Source: Phaffia rhodozyma
Taxonomy: Eukaryota > Basidiomycota > Tremellomycetes > Cystofilobasidiales > Mrakiaceae
Assembly: GCA_014706385.1 (NCBI GenBank)
Contig: JACGZH010000003.1
Coordinates: 761,501-825,500, forward strand
Length of the DNA: 64,000 bases
Reading direction: 5' to 3'
This document shows, piece by piece, positions 1-11,542 of this stretch (the stretch's first letter is position 1; the number at the start of each line of letters is the position of its first letter). The position numbers and the translations under genes were made by a program. The notes under the pieces were generated by a model, which worked only from the letters and a program-made list of their open reading frames with translations, made no database searches and was not told the DNA's origin.

Positions 1-1106
1 CCGGCCAAATCGCAGCTTAATGTGTATAATCTTGATAATGAACGCAAGTCTTTCTCGAGTTCGCAAGGGCATGGACGAAGTCCCTCTATGAACTCACAGA
101 CGAATCGATCCTCGGACTCTCGACCTCCTCTCCAGAAAAGTTTGTCATCTACAGATGATTCCTTGTGCGTATTCTTAGTCAAACTTGATTACTATCAACC
201 TGTACGAACATGTGTTTGTTGAACGCGCCAACTCAAATTGTCAAATTACGTATATGCAGGTATGATCTCTACGATGGTGAAGGAGATGTCAGATCGGATC
301 ATCATGACAAACGACAGTCAAGTTTGACAGCTCCTTCGGATGCGATCGAAGTACTTGAGATGTCAAATGGAGATGTGTAAGTAGTCTTTCTTGTCTTGCT
401 TTGATTGTTGTGATCAGTATATTCATAGATTACTTTTCCTTGTCGATAACAACAGTTTGTACAACGTACTTCAAAACCTCCGCGATGTACAGGATATCGA
501 CGACATCGATTGGGATATGCATTCTGAGATCTCAGCCTCTGACCCATCTCGTATGAGCATTGACGAACCTGTACAGTTTACTTTCAAGGATCGAGACTCG
601 TCGATCGATCCGCGGCGAAGTACTCACAAATCCCGTGCACCGCGTCCGGAAACTAAGGTTCGGAATTATCATCAAATACATACGTATGAACACCTACAAG
701 TTTTGAAGTGCTGATCGATATCATGTGTGTTACAGATCTTCTATTCTAGTTCTCGACAAATGGCAGAACTTATTGATGAAATTGCCAGAGGTAAGTAAAC
801 CCTTGCTCGACATCACAATACATGTTCTAGTTTCGCTTACAGAACAATCTTCGAATGCGTCAACCGTCAGAACATGATCAAGGAGTTCTTCAGTTCACTC
901 CATCTCCAGTAGTTTCGCCGACCACTCCCATTTTCCTTTCCGTTGCGCCGCACGCTCCCCTTAGCATTCCTAAACGATCGACTTCGATCAACCGTCAATT
1001 TTTGGCGGCTCGGGTGTCAGATGCGCCGTCTTTCACACCTTCTCAGACTTCATCTCTCACCTCGATGGACACCAAGCTAGATAGGTTGATGCATTCCCTT
1101 GAATGA
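1..1106 (+). CDS. Unrecognised Ser-rich protein, 3' part (5' end outside window)
   Basis: The reading frame is open from base 1, so the start lies upstream. Visible exons are about 1-168, 260-377, a third starting near 455, 736-792 and 843-1106, joined by short GT-AG introns. The product is low complexity (Ser, Pro, charged residues). It has an acidic stretch near 490-550 (IDDIDWDM) and a Ser/Pro/Thr-rich tail ending in DTKLDRLMHSLE. No domain is recognised. The splice around 658-735 is ambiguous. A donor at 684 keeps the frame into the long last exon. A donor at 658 gives another plausible exon (FYSSSRQMAELIDEIA) but ends at a stop near 880. I chose the first because the 843-1106 frame looks coding to its stop. 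It converges on MPP10. Confidence 0.5.
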
Positions 1107-1444
1107 TCGACTCGTTCCTTTCTCAGATGCTTTGGGGGATACATCGTCCGCTCTCTCTGCTTCATCTGTTTGGCCTCTTCTATTTATCTTCCTCATCACG
1201 ACTTGCTTCGCATCATGACCTTCTTTACGTGCTCTTGCTACCGCTTGCTATTCTTATCATCATTCTGCTCTCGTAACTATATGCATGTTGACTCTCTACA
1301 TTCTCGAGGTATACGACCTAGAGAACTGCTTTCCACTCCTATACCAAAATGTTTGAAGGGCTTCAGGATGTTCAAGATGAACGTATAAGTTTCTTTCGGA
1401 AATTGATTGTGCCTGCTCATAAAGATCTAAATGCATGGAATCTA
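1107..1444. other. Intergenic, convergent 3' ends
   Basis: About 340 bases between the ends of the Ser-rich gene (+) and MPP10 (-). It is pyrimidine-rich and holds short open frames without coding character. It presumably carries both 3' UTRs. No RNA gene or repeat is seen. Confidence 0.6.
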
Positions 1445-4435
1445 TCATAATTTGAGGAACGAGCCATCTTGCCTTGCGTTCTCCCCTCCAGGTTGACCTT
1501 CTCGACGACCCTTCTTGTCAAACTTCTTGGCATCCTTGCCAATAACGGTAATCTAGAAGCATTAAGAAGAAAGGGAAGTAGCCGTTTGAGCGGCGTGTTC
1601 ATCAGTATATGAGATGTGAGACAGAGATTATGGTTTGACGTGGAAACGATACGCACTCCTCTGCCTTCCTTAACCAGCGTTCTGAGAGCCTCGTCCTTTG
1701 ATTTCTTATCCCCGCCCTTTCCTCCAATTCTCTTTCCAGCATGCTTGAATTTCTCGAAAGAATCTGCCTTTCCAACAAGCATTTCTCTCTGCTTTCGCTT
1801 CCGCTTCTTGTCCTTTTCTCGGGCAGCTTGTTTCTCTGCCGGAGTCATTTCGGACTTTGCACGTAGGTCGGAAGCTGAAGGAGGTTGGAAAACCTCTTCG
1901 GGTGCAAGCAGATGAGAAGCACGTTGTGTTGGTGGCAGAGCAGATTCGAGAGAAAGAGAAGCAACGTTGGAAATAGTCTTGATTTGCGCTTTGGGCTATA
2001 CAGTAGAGATGATATCCAGACGTAAAGCCCAAGTCAGCAGAGAACAGCACAGCCGGACAGAGGAGAGGAAAGAACGAACCTGTTTAGGAGTAAAGTTGGC
2101 GTTGCTGAGAGCATCAAGCTTATAGCAAATCTCCTCCCACAAAGTCTCAATCTCGTTATGCTGCTGCTGAAGTTTTGAGTCTTTCTCATTCATCACAGGT
2201 GTTCGACCTGCAGCCTTTTCGTTCGAAGCCGTGTAGTCATCTTCGTATATCTGAGCGAGGGACTTGGCGGACTTTTCGTCATTGAGCTCAAACACGCGCG
2301 AGGGCAAGAACGGCTTGGAATCCATTGCTCTGAGACGGGTCACGTCATTGAAGTCATTCTTTTTGTACGTTGTTATTTTTAAAGAAAAGAAACAGAAAAT
2401 TAGCGAAGAACCGACGTGAAGAGGAAGACAGGTTAAGGGGCAGATGCTTACGTCTAAAATCCTTTGCTTAATCTTGTCCTCAAGACCTTTAACCTTCTCC
2501 TCCGTGACGATAGGGACCTGCTTGCCGACAGTCTCAAAGTCCAGATCTTCCTCCAGGATGGCATTGATCGGTCTCGACTTAGAACTGGCCTCACCAGCCA
2601 AAGCCCAAGGTTTGGGGGCAGCATTCTCAGATTCGAGAGCAGCGATCTGCTGCGATAGTGCAGCAAGTCGTTTGGCATGGGTGGACATGGGGGCTTCATT
2701 GTAGACGTGACGAGAGTCCAAATTAGATTTCAGATTCAAGAGGACAATGGAAAAACGAAAGGTGACTCGAAACGTACCATCGTCTTCCTCATCTTCAGAA
2801 TCATCGGCAAACAGATCACCCTTCGCTCGAGTGGTAACATCTCTTGCGTCATCATCGTCTTCTTCTTCTTCAGAGAACTCTCCCTCGTCCTCCTCTTCAA
2901 AGTTTTCCTCGTTGTCTTCGTCCATATCACCATCTTCGTCTTCCTGATCCTGATCTTCCATCATCATATCTTCATCATCCATATCATCGAAAGAGGATGC
3001 CTTGCCCTTTCCCTTTAGCAATGACGGCTTTTTGGGGGCCGATGTTGGCTTTTTAGAGTATATCTTGGGAGGAGGGCCGAAGAAATCGGAATAGAGGACC
3101 TCTACAAACGGCAAACAAAGCCACGATATCGCATGATTTCGTTCGCTTACGTTCAGTATTGACACAAGGGGCAGGAACAAAGGACAAAGCTCTTACCATC
3201 CGTTCCGTTCTCTTCGTCAGCCTCTATCGTTCCCCAAAGATCGGCTTTTCCGGACTTTCCTCCGCTCAAACCCATCAGATCGTCATCATCATCCTCCTCG
3301 TCTTCATCATCATCATCATCTCCGCCGAGCTTTCCCGCCGAGACTTCAAATGCTTCAAGCTCCTCTGTTTCTCGGTTGAAGTCATCAATGCTGAAGAACT
3401 CATCGTCGAGAGAAGGATGTTGCCTAAATTGGGAACGGAAAGAAGATAATCAGAAGAATTGTCAATACTTTGAGCCACGGCTTATAACGGACAGACCAAG
3501 GAGGCTAAGACAGAAATGGGTGCTAGAGAACGAGACTCTTACCTCTTTCGAGAAGCTCGAGCATATCCAGGTTCATCGAGGTCTTGGATCCGCTTGTGAG
3601 TATCGTCATCCTCATCCTCTTCTTCCTCTTCGTCGTCGTCCTCAAGCCCTTCCATATCTTCTTCGTCGAACATATCCTCCTCTCCTTGTTCCTCGCCGTC
3701 TTCCTCTACTTCCTCACTATCCTCATCCTCCTCATCATCGTCACTTCCTTCCTCGCTATCTCCACTGTCTTCCATATCATCTATTTCATCAAAACCAAGC
3801 TCATCATCCTCATCGTCCTCATCAATGATGCCCCGCTCGATCTTTTCCTCAAGACTCAGACTACCCTCATCATCACTCTCCCCAGGCTCCCTACCTGACT
3901 GAACTGCGCCAACATCCTCCAAGAGTTCCACCAGCTTGACGTTTCTGAGTTCAAGCTGCTCCCAAATTTGATCGGGGTCCATCCCTTCGGTATAGAGTCC
4001 ATCGAGTGGTGTGGGTGGGACAGGCTCCACGGGGGCGGAGGATTCATTAAGTGAGGCGAGGAATTTGTGGATAGGCTCCAGATGGGTTAATTCAGATTTC
4101 AAAGCTTTTAGGTTGAAGCAGAAGAAGAACAAAGAGTCAGTGTGATAGTTTCCTATAGAAGACGGAATGTGTTTCACTGCTTCCTTTCTTCCTTGTTTTT
4201 GGGGAAACATTCCCCTAATGAACGAACCGCGTTCCTTTCAACCAGAGAGGCAAGAAGACCTTCCTGACCGAGAGCGAGATGCAAGATGGAAAGACTCACC
4301 TAGTTGGAAGATATCTCTGAGGGCGACTTCGGAGATTTGAGCAATCTCATGATCCCCTTGCGGAAGAGCCAATACCTCTGGCTTTCTATCGAGAATGTCT
4401 GCCAGTCGTTGGAAGGAACCTACGTTGGCGGACAT
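1445..4435 (-). CDS. MPP10: U3 snoRNP protein Mpp10
   Basis: Mpp10 is a scaffold of the small-subunit processome. It binds Imp3 and Imp4 with the U3 snoRNA and is needed for 18S rRNA cleavages in the nucleolus. The start is ATG at 4435 (MSANVGSFQRLADILDRKPE). Conserved blocks follow in family order: a helical N-terminus, long acidic runs (about 3600-3850, 2800-2990), DDEFFSIDDFNRE, YSDFFGPP, the central KPWALAGE and LDFE blocks, FLPSRVFEL, NANFTPKQ, a basic KKRKRKQRE block, and a C-terminus with TVIGKDAKKFDKK ending SFLKL. The last exon starts at an acceptor near 1550 and is read in a frame that gives this family-typical end, with stop TGA at 1445-1447. There are several introns. The length of roughly 800 residues is long for the family because of the acidic segments. 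A telobox-like motif lies 250 bases upstream. Confidence 0.9.
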
Positions 4436-4930
4436 TGTTTTCTTTTCTGAAGAGTCGACTATCGGGATGAGGTTTTGTTTCCTGTAAGAGTGCAAGAACT
4501 GGATTTCTAGATTACTCCTACTGAGCTAGATAGAAGAAGAAAGAGCAGAGAAACAGGAGGGATGGTCAAGACCGAATCGTTGTTATAAAGCTGCTAGGTT
4601 AGGTGTGAAGCTGAATGGTAGAAGACAAGACTCTCAAAGTTTTTCACAGCTTTCTGAGACTACATCACGTGATATACATATACATAACCCTAACCACACA
4701 AACTTCCTGATTGATAGTTTTTCTATCGAGTTAAGACTTGGATATCTTGCTATGAGTACACCTCATTGACTGCTATGGGTTTATTCGGACGGCAAGACGA
4801 GTGAGCGCAAGAATAAAGGGAGAGTGACAGCGTATGTCTTTTCATTCTCATCTTTTGGTGGTATTACATCAGAGTACATCTAGTAATGATCGGTTGAACC
4901 GATAGAATAAGAAATAAACAGGAATATAAT
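4436..4930. other. Intergenic, MPP10 promoter and NLE1 3' UTR
   Basis: Nearly 500 bases between two genes on the minus strand. It contains the MPP10 upstream region with a TAACCCTAAC box and the NLE1 3' end. No other gene or RNA is seen. Confidence 0.6.
4685..4694 (+). promoter_or_regulatory. Telobox-like TAACCCTAAC upstream of MPP10
   Basis: The 10-mer TAACCCTAAC lies 250 bases upstream of the MPP10 ATG. Teloboxes (AACCCTAA) are known promoter elements bound by Myb-type telomere-repeat factors in several eukaryotes, often at ribosome-related genes. The same 10-mer occurs upstream of the elongin-A-like gene, and a shortened copy lies just upstream of the eL15 start. That it is functional here is inference. 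Confidence 0.4.
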
Positions 4931-7230
4931 CTAGTGCTTCCATCTGTTTTCATTTGTCCCAAACCGTGTCAAGAGAGCAAGATGTCAAATCAGTATATAT
5001 ATTTTGGGGAAAAGAAAAAAGGAAGAAAAACGCTCAAGGGCTAGAAAGAAGTAAAGAAGAAAGAAACATGACGAACATCTTGACGGATTTGTCACGGCCA
5101 CCACTGATGACTTTATCGGCTACCCAATCGACAAAGTATACTTCGTCCGTGTGGCCCGGAAGATCGATTTTGATCTTGTGTGTCTTGAGGTCCCAAATCT
5201 GGAATGCGTCGTAGGAAGAAAAGAGAAAGAAATCGGATACGTCGGTAAAAAAGGTAGATAGGCAAACGGGATGAAGGAAAGAAGAAAATCTCGGATAACC
5301 CCATGACTAACCTTGAGAGTGGTATCCTTACTGGCACTGATAATCATTCTAGAATCTGAGCTCCAAGCGAGTCTGTAGACAGCACCAACGTGACCTCTGA
5401 GACTGGCAGCGAACCTTCCGGTCTTACCGTCCCAGACTTTAACGCTATTGTCCAAACCGGCACTAGCAATGAACCTACCGTCCGGGGAGAAGGCGACGTG
5501 GGACACCGGTTTCTGATGACCCGTCAACCTGGCTAATGGCTTCTTTGGCGTCGCTGCCGCGGCTGAAGCATGTTGAGCAGGCCAGAGGAAGAGGGTATGG
5601 TCGTCCGAGCCGGTGATGATGGTCTCTGGCATGGTGGCTACATGGGCCTGGTATCTCGACAGAGCGACAGCTTTGGCTTCTTCGTCGTCCTTTGGTCGTT
5701 TGCCTTCGTGCCCATAAGGTCCGGTTCGAAGAATATGATCCGAGCTGAGAGCCATGGTAGTTACCCAATGGGCGTGATCTGAGAGGATTCTTACCAACTT
5801 TCCCTACAAGAGTTGTACGTGCAAAGAACCGAAACGCTTATCAGCTTTCATTCAAGACTTTGGCTGAATAAGAAGAGAGACGCAAGAAACTGATCCTACA
5901 TCAGCAGAGTTCCAGACTCGGACACTTCGGTCACTACTGGCGGTGTAAAGAAGACCGTCACCTCCCCACCTGACGACATTCACACAAGCGGTATGTCCAC
6001 CAAGTGTGTACTGAGTTCTTCTCGTCGCCAGAGACCAAACTCGGACGGTTCCATCCTTGGAGGACGACGCTAGCCGAGGGGCCGTCGTTGAGGCGCTAGT
6101 GACAGGCAAAAGTACAAGAGAAGCAAAGGCGCAGATGATGCCAGAGACGGATGAGTCCAGGATACACAGACGTGAGATTAAGTTTGGAAGAAGAAGAGGA
6201 GGGAGGGAACCTACAGATGAGAAGGCTCCCAGGCGAGACTCATAATCCACTTTGAATGACCAGACATGGCATCACCCACCGGCTTTCCGGTCTTGACATC
6301 CCAGATTCTGACCAGGCCGTCATGTCCACCGGTGGCGATAAACCTCTCCAGCGGATCCCAAGCGACACATAGTACCCAACCCCGATGACCGACGAGAGTA
6401 CACTTTGGCAATTCTGTAGTCAAGTCCCAGATCCTAGCCGTCGCGTCACCCGCGCCGGTCACCGCAAGGTTTCCGCTAGGAGAGATCGCGCCGGAGAGAA
6501 TGGGGGACGAATGACCGGTGAGGGTGGACGAACAACGGGAAACCGGTCGGACTCGCCAGACCGCCTGTGGCTCACACAGAACGGTAAAGATGTCTTCCGA
6601 TGTGAATGTCGGGAGGGCAAAGTCATTGCCGAGTCCGATCGAGGTCTTCAGCAGGGCGAGCGAGGCTGGTGTAGGCGCGAGAACGTCCGATTGCAAAGAG
6701 TTTGGGACAGGAATCTTGATTGGGTCCGTCGATTGTGCATTCGGATCTGGGTTAGGAATCAAGAGAGAGAACGCGAACGGTGTAGGATCATCCTAATGGA
6801 GAGAAGCATAAGTGAGGTTTGACGAGCATGTTTGTATGGTCGTGGAAAAATCCAAACACAAAGAGGAAACCGTGGATCAGCTAATCAGGCAAAGGGTGTA
6901 GAGAAGGAGCAAAATGCTCATAGACGTACGTCCTCTCCTCCCTTCAACTTGTTAACAAGCATCTCCATCCCATCCCTGGCAGTATCTGCAGGCAAGTTGA
7001 TAGCCGGTCCTAGGGCTGATCCATCGACTGAGGATCTAAACTGGACGACCACCGAGGGCGCCTGTGTGGGAGGAGGCGCTGGCTTGGGGACGTTTGGCCC
7101 AGAGAGCTTGACTCGTTTCGGAGGAGGAACCCTAGGCGAGTGAGGTAAGTCGACGATCAGATGGCGAGAAAAAGCGTAAGTGTATAACCTAGCGGTCTCA
7201 AAGCACAGGAAGAACTCACCGGGTAGCCAT
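4931..7230 (-). CDS. NLE1: Notchless/Rsa4, WD40 60S-assembly factor
   Basis: Nle1/Rsa4 sits on pre-60S particles. Its N-terminal ubiquitin-like (NLE) domain is pulled by the Midasin ATPase Rea1 to drive late nucleolar and nuclear maturation. The protein starts with an 11-nt exon (7220-7230, MATR), then the NLE domain (VVVQFRSSVDGSALGPAINLP), then eight WD40-type repeats. Examples are GHSSPI, GHRGWVLCVAWDP, SGHSKWIMSLAWEP, DHAHWVTTMALSSDHILRTG and GHQKPVSHVAFSPDG. A linker of the family form RPKDDEEAKAVALSRYQ separates repeats. The unspliced frame runs into a hydrophobic tail after GGRDKSVKM. Splicing a 133-nt intron (4944-5076) to a 13-nt last exon gives SVKIWKH and a stop, the expected WD-type end, so I chose it. 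Confidence 0.93.
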
Positions 7231-8029
7231 TGGAAGGATATGTCTATAGGAGGGTTTATGGGTGAGAGCGAGCGTTGAGCCGAAAGGATTTAGAAATTCC
7301 CAAATCTTTCCAGAGTGTGTGGCGGGGAAAACACTTTGGGAATTGCGGTCGCACAGCTATCAGCACGTGACTAGATCGCCGTCATTAGTCCCCCTAGAAC
7401 AGTCACAGATCAGATAAGAGCGAGAACGGAAGAAGCGCAAGGAGAGCCGAGCTGGGAACACGACGATATGTATCATGAGAACACAAGGACAGAGAGGGAG
7501 AAGTTTGATGTATGAGAAAGAGCAATGTGGGTTGAAAGAAAGTGGTAGGCATCAAGAAAGACCTTGTATGATGGACGGGTTTGGTGGCTGAATCTGTTCA
7601 CACCACTCACCCTCATGGTGATCTTTTACCTGACGTGTCTTCTAGATAGTTGAGCAAAGGAAGGGTTGATAACACATGGACACACACACGCACACACACA
7701 TACTGAGCGAGAAACATAGTTTCCCTTGCTCTTCCTCTATCTCTGATTCTCGTGTACATCCTGAAGCATACATCGGCACAACCTCGGACGAACCGACTGC
7801 CAGCTTCCTACCTCTTGACTGCGCTGGCTGCTTTTTGTCTGTTTATCTCTCTTCGAGAGATTTCGTCTGTGGTATCTTTCCCTTTTGTTCACCAACATAC
7901 AAAACAGTCGATCATCCTTTCTTTCCTTTTTGACGTACTATCTAAGGTGGATCGTTCAACGTCATAGCCACACAACGCAGGCAAACGTATCGGTTATACG
8001 CTGGTGTCTCTTCTTTCTCTCACGCAACA
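7231..8029. other. Divergent promoter region NLE1 / Ser-rich gene
   Basis: About 800 bases between two divergent starts. It has a short CA-type run near 7679-7701 and a pyrimidine-rich stretch (7730-8020) before the plus-strand gene, typical of a 5' leader in this genome. The frames seen on the plus strand have no domain or coding character. No RNA gene is seen. Confidence 0.55.
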
Positions 8030-9091
8030 ATGTCTAACGCTGCTCCTCATTCACACCTCGAAGATCACCCTTCCACCATCAAAAGGAGAGTCGACTTTGG
8101 AGCACGACCAAGAAAACTTCTGACCAAACGATCCTTCAAAACCTCTATCTCAGACAACAACGAGAATGAATCTCTGTCCAGTAGTTCTGGAGGTGCCGTT
8201 TGGGCCAAAGGGCGAAAATGCATGAAGAGGTCCGAAGGATCCACTGCCAACAGAGTAGGACTCCCTTTCTCTCTTGCTTCATCAAAGACCTTTAACTCAT
8301 GTTATAATCTCCTTTGCTTTCTTTCTTCCTTCCTTCTTTCTTCCTTCGTCCTCGTCTTCGTTCTACTCACTCAGATATGCAAGTCGCTTCAGACCCATTC
8401 GTCATCCCCACCTCTCTCGACTGCTAACAACAACTTGAGCCGTCGTTCGGAACATTATGACTTTCAACTCAACCACGACTCTGATCATGACTTTGACGGG
8501 TGCTCGTCAAGTTCTACGAAAGGACATCCAATCAGACCAAATTTCTTCCTTCACAGATCGTCTTCTACTCCTCTACTTTCTCTCTCGACTGCCTCGCTCC
8601 AGACACTGAACGAACGAGTAGCGACCCAAGAGACGATGTTCCTCAATTCGTTCCTCACTCTCCAACCGATGTCTCTCGAGAGATCCAACAAACCAACGCT
8701 CTTTCCATCCGATCGTTCGCCGCGAGTCGAAAAAGATACTGTTCCGACCGCGCCTGGTACAGCCAACTCAACTGCCTCGTTCTTCTCGACTTCGACAGAA
8801 TCATCAACAGTACTCACACCGTCAGACTACCTGTTTTCTTTTCAGCAGACGACCAATCTGTCTGGTGCATGTTCGGATATAGACAAGAGTGACGTCATGG
8901 ATCTCGACCTGGATCTACCCAATCTCTCGGTCTCATCATCTTCCACACATTCCTCATCCTGGGCAGAGCTTGAGGGCGGAACTGAGCCGACCGAGCCGGA
9001 CGAAGAGGACGAGGACGATCTGATTGTGCTCGATGAATCATTCGGGCTTGAAGGTTGTTTCGGCAAGGTTGAGCTCATGGATGAGCTGTAG
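8030..9091 (+). CDS. Hypothetical Ser-rich protein with acidic C-terminus
   Basis: I do not recognise this protein. The frame is open from ATG 8030 to TAG 9091. The segment 8255-8374 starts with GTAGGA, ends with CACTCAG, is extremely pyrimidine-rich and has a length divisible by three. I infer that it is an intron, leaving about 313 residues; read through, it would encode a hydrophobic stretch that could be mistaken for a membrane helix. The protein has a basic N-terminus (RRVDFGARPRKLLTKRSF), a long Ser/Thr-rich middle, and an acidic tail (EPDEEDEDDLIVLDESF) ending KVELMDEL. It looks intrinsically disordered. Its neighbours give no hint of its role. Confidence 0.6.
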   Translation: MSNAAPHSHLEDHPSTIKRRVDFGARPRKLLTKRSFKTSISDNNENESLSSSSGGAVWAKGRKCMKRSEGSTANRVGLPFSLASSKTFNSCYNLLCFLSSFLLSSFVLVFVLLTQICKSLQTHSSSPPLSTANNNLSRRSEHYDFQLNHDSDHDFDGCSSSSTKGHPIRPNFFLHRSSSTPLLSLSTASLQTLNERVATQETMFLNSFLTLQPMSLERSNKPTLFPSDRSPRVEKDTVPTAPGTANSTASFFSTSTESSTVLTPSDYLFSFQQTTNLSGACSDIDKSDVMDLDLDLPNLSVSSSSTHSSSWAELEGGTEPTEPDEEDEDDLIVLDESFGLEGCFGKVELMDEL

Positions 9092-9863
9092 GTTCTTATT
9101 ATCTCTGCTTTTCTGCACCTGGCCGGTTAGACTAATTGCTGAGCTGTCTTGGATGTGATACGTAAAAAAAAGATCAATGATGATGAAACGGGCACATCTG
9201 CCGAAACCAAGCTTTTCCGACGAGGATCTTGACCCCGGAGAATTGTTCGACTGAAGGTGTTTCTAAATTCCTCTTTCTGTATTGTCTTTGTTTGATACTC
9301 TTTTTTATCTTTATTTTTTTATTTTTAATAATCATCCTTCCTCTTCATATCAGTTTTTTGTATTTCCTCAACAGATTTCCCTCAATTCTTTTCCTCTTCT
9401 CTTTGGGACCCTAATTTGTAGAGAGACGATCCCATAACATTGTATCACTGTGAACTCTCGTCTTCTTGCCTTGTTTGACCTTATTTTCTGTATCACAAAA
9501 CGTTATATTTGCATAAAGCTCCCACTTTTTACATCACGGACCAACCTCCTTCTTTGTTCCTTCCTTGTCTTCTTTCTTGCCTGAGTCCAGATTATAATTC
9601 GGCCTTCTAGTCGTTCTTACTTTCTTGTATATACTCTAGTTCTCTTCATAGTTACCGAGCCGGCGCTATCTCTTCGATTTGCTTTCTTCCCTCTTTGATT
9701 CGTTTATTATCATTTCATTTGCCCCCTCATCATTTTACTTTTGATATGCTCAAGTGGAGGAAGGAAGGAAGCACGCACGCAAGCCAGCAAAAATTACAAG
9801 AGAATTCTTTGAAGCGAGACACCGGATGATACGTCCCCCCTTGCTCTGTTTCCGTTCTTACTC
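9092..9863. other. Intergenic, convergent 3' ends, T-rich
   Basis: About 770 bases between the convergent Ser-rich gene (+) and the UPF0014 gene (-). The plus strand is strongly T/C-rich, with runs such as TTTTTTATTTTT near 9300-9330. It is likely 3' UTR sequence. No gene is supported. Confidence 0.55.
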
Positions 9864-11542
9864 TCATGGCCTTCGCTCCTTTCCTCCTAGATTTTTGATC
9901 GATTTCCAACCCAACACGCCGATCTTCCCAACACTTCTGATCCCACCAGAAAGCACGCTCTCGGACGAATATATCCTGTCGTCTCTGATTCGATGTTGAG
10001 GGTCGAATACGACCGAGAATGTGAATATCATGGCTGCCAGCACTATTGGCGAGAGTTGAAGATGGAAAACAAAGGATCAGGAGTCAATTCAAAGGAGTTC
10101 TGATTGGGACTAGGCGATCGATAGGAGGAAGAAGGACTAACCGGATAGTGCAGAAGAAGCGCTGATCATAAACATCAAGATCACTTTTGGTAAAGGAAAC
10201 GAAGAGTATATCAGTCGATCTAAAAGTTTTAAAGGCAAAGTTCAAAGTATCGAAATTTCGAGATGTACTTTGTAATTTCGCGGCTTGTTCGACGGAAGAA
10301 CCACCGATGATCGCTCCTGTCATCAGGCCTGGGATAGAGATCAATCCGATGACACTAACGACAAATTCAAAATAAAAAAGCATTAGAAGAGAACCTTAGA
10401 AAACAAGCCAAAGAATGATAGACTAGTAGGGAGAACGAACCTCATCTGGTTGATGGTAGGTAACAAGGCAAGCTTGAGAGCTTCCCTCGCGATGGGCTTA
10501 CAAGCCTCGAACCGGGTGGCTCCCATGCCCAGGTATGTCTCTATCTTGTCCTTGTTCTCAGTAAACTCTTTCTGTTTATGTCAAAGTCAGGATATGTTCA
10601 CAATCGCTTCAGTCTCAGTTTGACAATCTCCAACAAGAGAGAGACGGAATCAAACTGACCAATATGGAAGACACCTAAAAGAGGGTGTTCGTCGTCGTTC
10701 AACTTCAGATCAGCCTAGCTACAAAAAGTGTTCAGAAGCTGTTGTGACAAATATACGTACCCCTACGCCGATAGCCGTGACCTATCAGAAGCGAAAGAGG
10801 AACAGATTGATTCGTCAACTTCATATCCGATCGATGATTTCGAAATTCGAGAACAACTGATAGTCACTAACAGCATTTCCAAGGATCATCCCAAGCACAG
10901 GGATGTACTTCTCAGGCTTCCAGACAGGATGCCGTCTCATAACGGCGCTTCCAGCAAGAGAAATAGGAATAGTGGCCACGATAAAGGAAAGCAAGATGAG
11001 AGGAAACATGTTTGCGAATCGACGCTTTGATTTATTGTACACTGATTGGTAGTAGAGGTGAGCATAGTTGATTGGTAAGTAACAAGAGGAAACCTACAAG
11101 GAACAGGATTGAGACATACCTGCTTCAAAAGCACCTAGGATGTTTAATACGAGCGAAATCCCAACAACTCCCCAAAAGTTGTTGGCCGCAAAGACCTTGT
11201 CGAGGATCTAGAATAATAGATACATGACGAACAAAGTCCTTGAGCGACAAATTCATCACGACAAGCATGCATATTGAGACTCACTAAACTCATCACAGAC
11301 AACTGAAGTACGCATCTGATGGCAGAGACAACCAGACTAGTACCTACACCCAGGCCAAGGGTAAGTGATAGAATAGCATCAAAGCAGATGAAACTGAAAC
11401 CGAGCGCGACGTTAAAGTCTGAATGTGAAAAGGTCAAATGTCAGGGTTTCTTCACTATACATTCCCATCTTTTCAAATGTCACAGATGAAACTTACATGT
11501 CAGGTGATCCGACCCGTCCTCGAGCAGAGAGATGTGGTCCAT
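9864..11542 (-). CDS. UPF0014 family membrane protein (FetB/ALS3-like)
   Basis: Members of this family are the membrane subunits of split ABC transporters: FetB (iron export, with ATPase FetA) in bacteria and ALS3/STAR2 (aluminium tolerance, with STAR1) in plants. The start ATG at 11540-11542 (MDHISLLED) is followed by NVALGFSFICFDAILSLTLGLG and a chain of hydrophobic segments, consistent with about seven helices. Family hallmarks are SAIRCVLQLS, NKSKRRFANMFP, YIPVLGMILGNAVS, and GLISIPGLMTGAIIGGSSVEQAAKLQ joined by splicing to MILMFMISASSALSG. The last exon (VLAAMIFTFSVVF then a basic tail) ends at TGA 9864-9866. There are many introns. No ATPase partner lies in the window. It is divergent from the eL15 gene. 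Confidence 0.85.

Noticed and set aside
5034..5076. Unspliced C-terminal tail of Nle1 (FVMFLSSLLL...)
   Set aside because: Splicing to the 13-nt exon at 4931-4943 gives the conserved KIWKH end with good splice sites.
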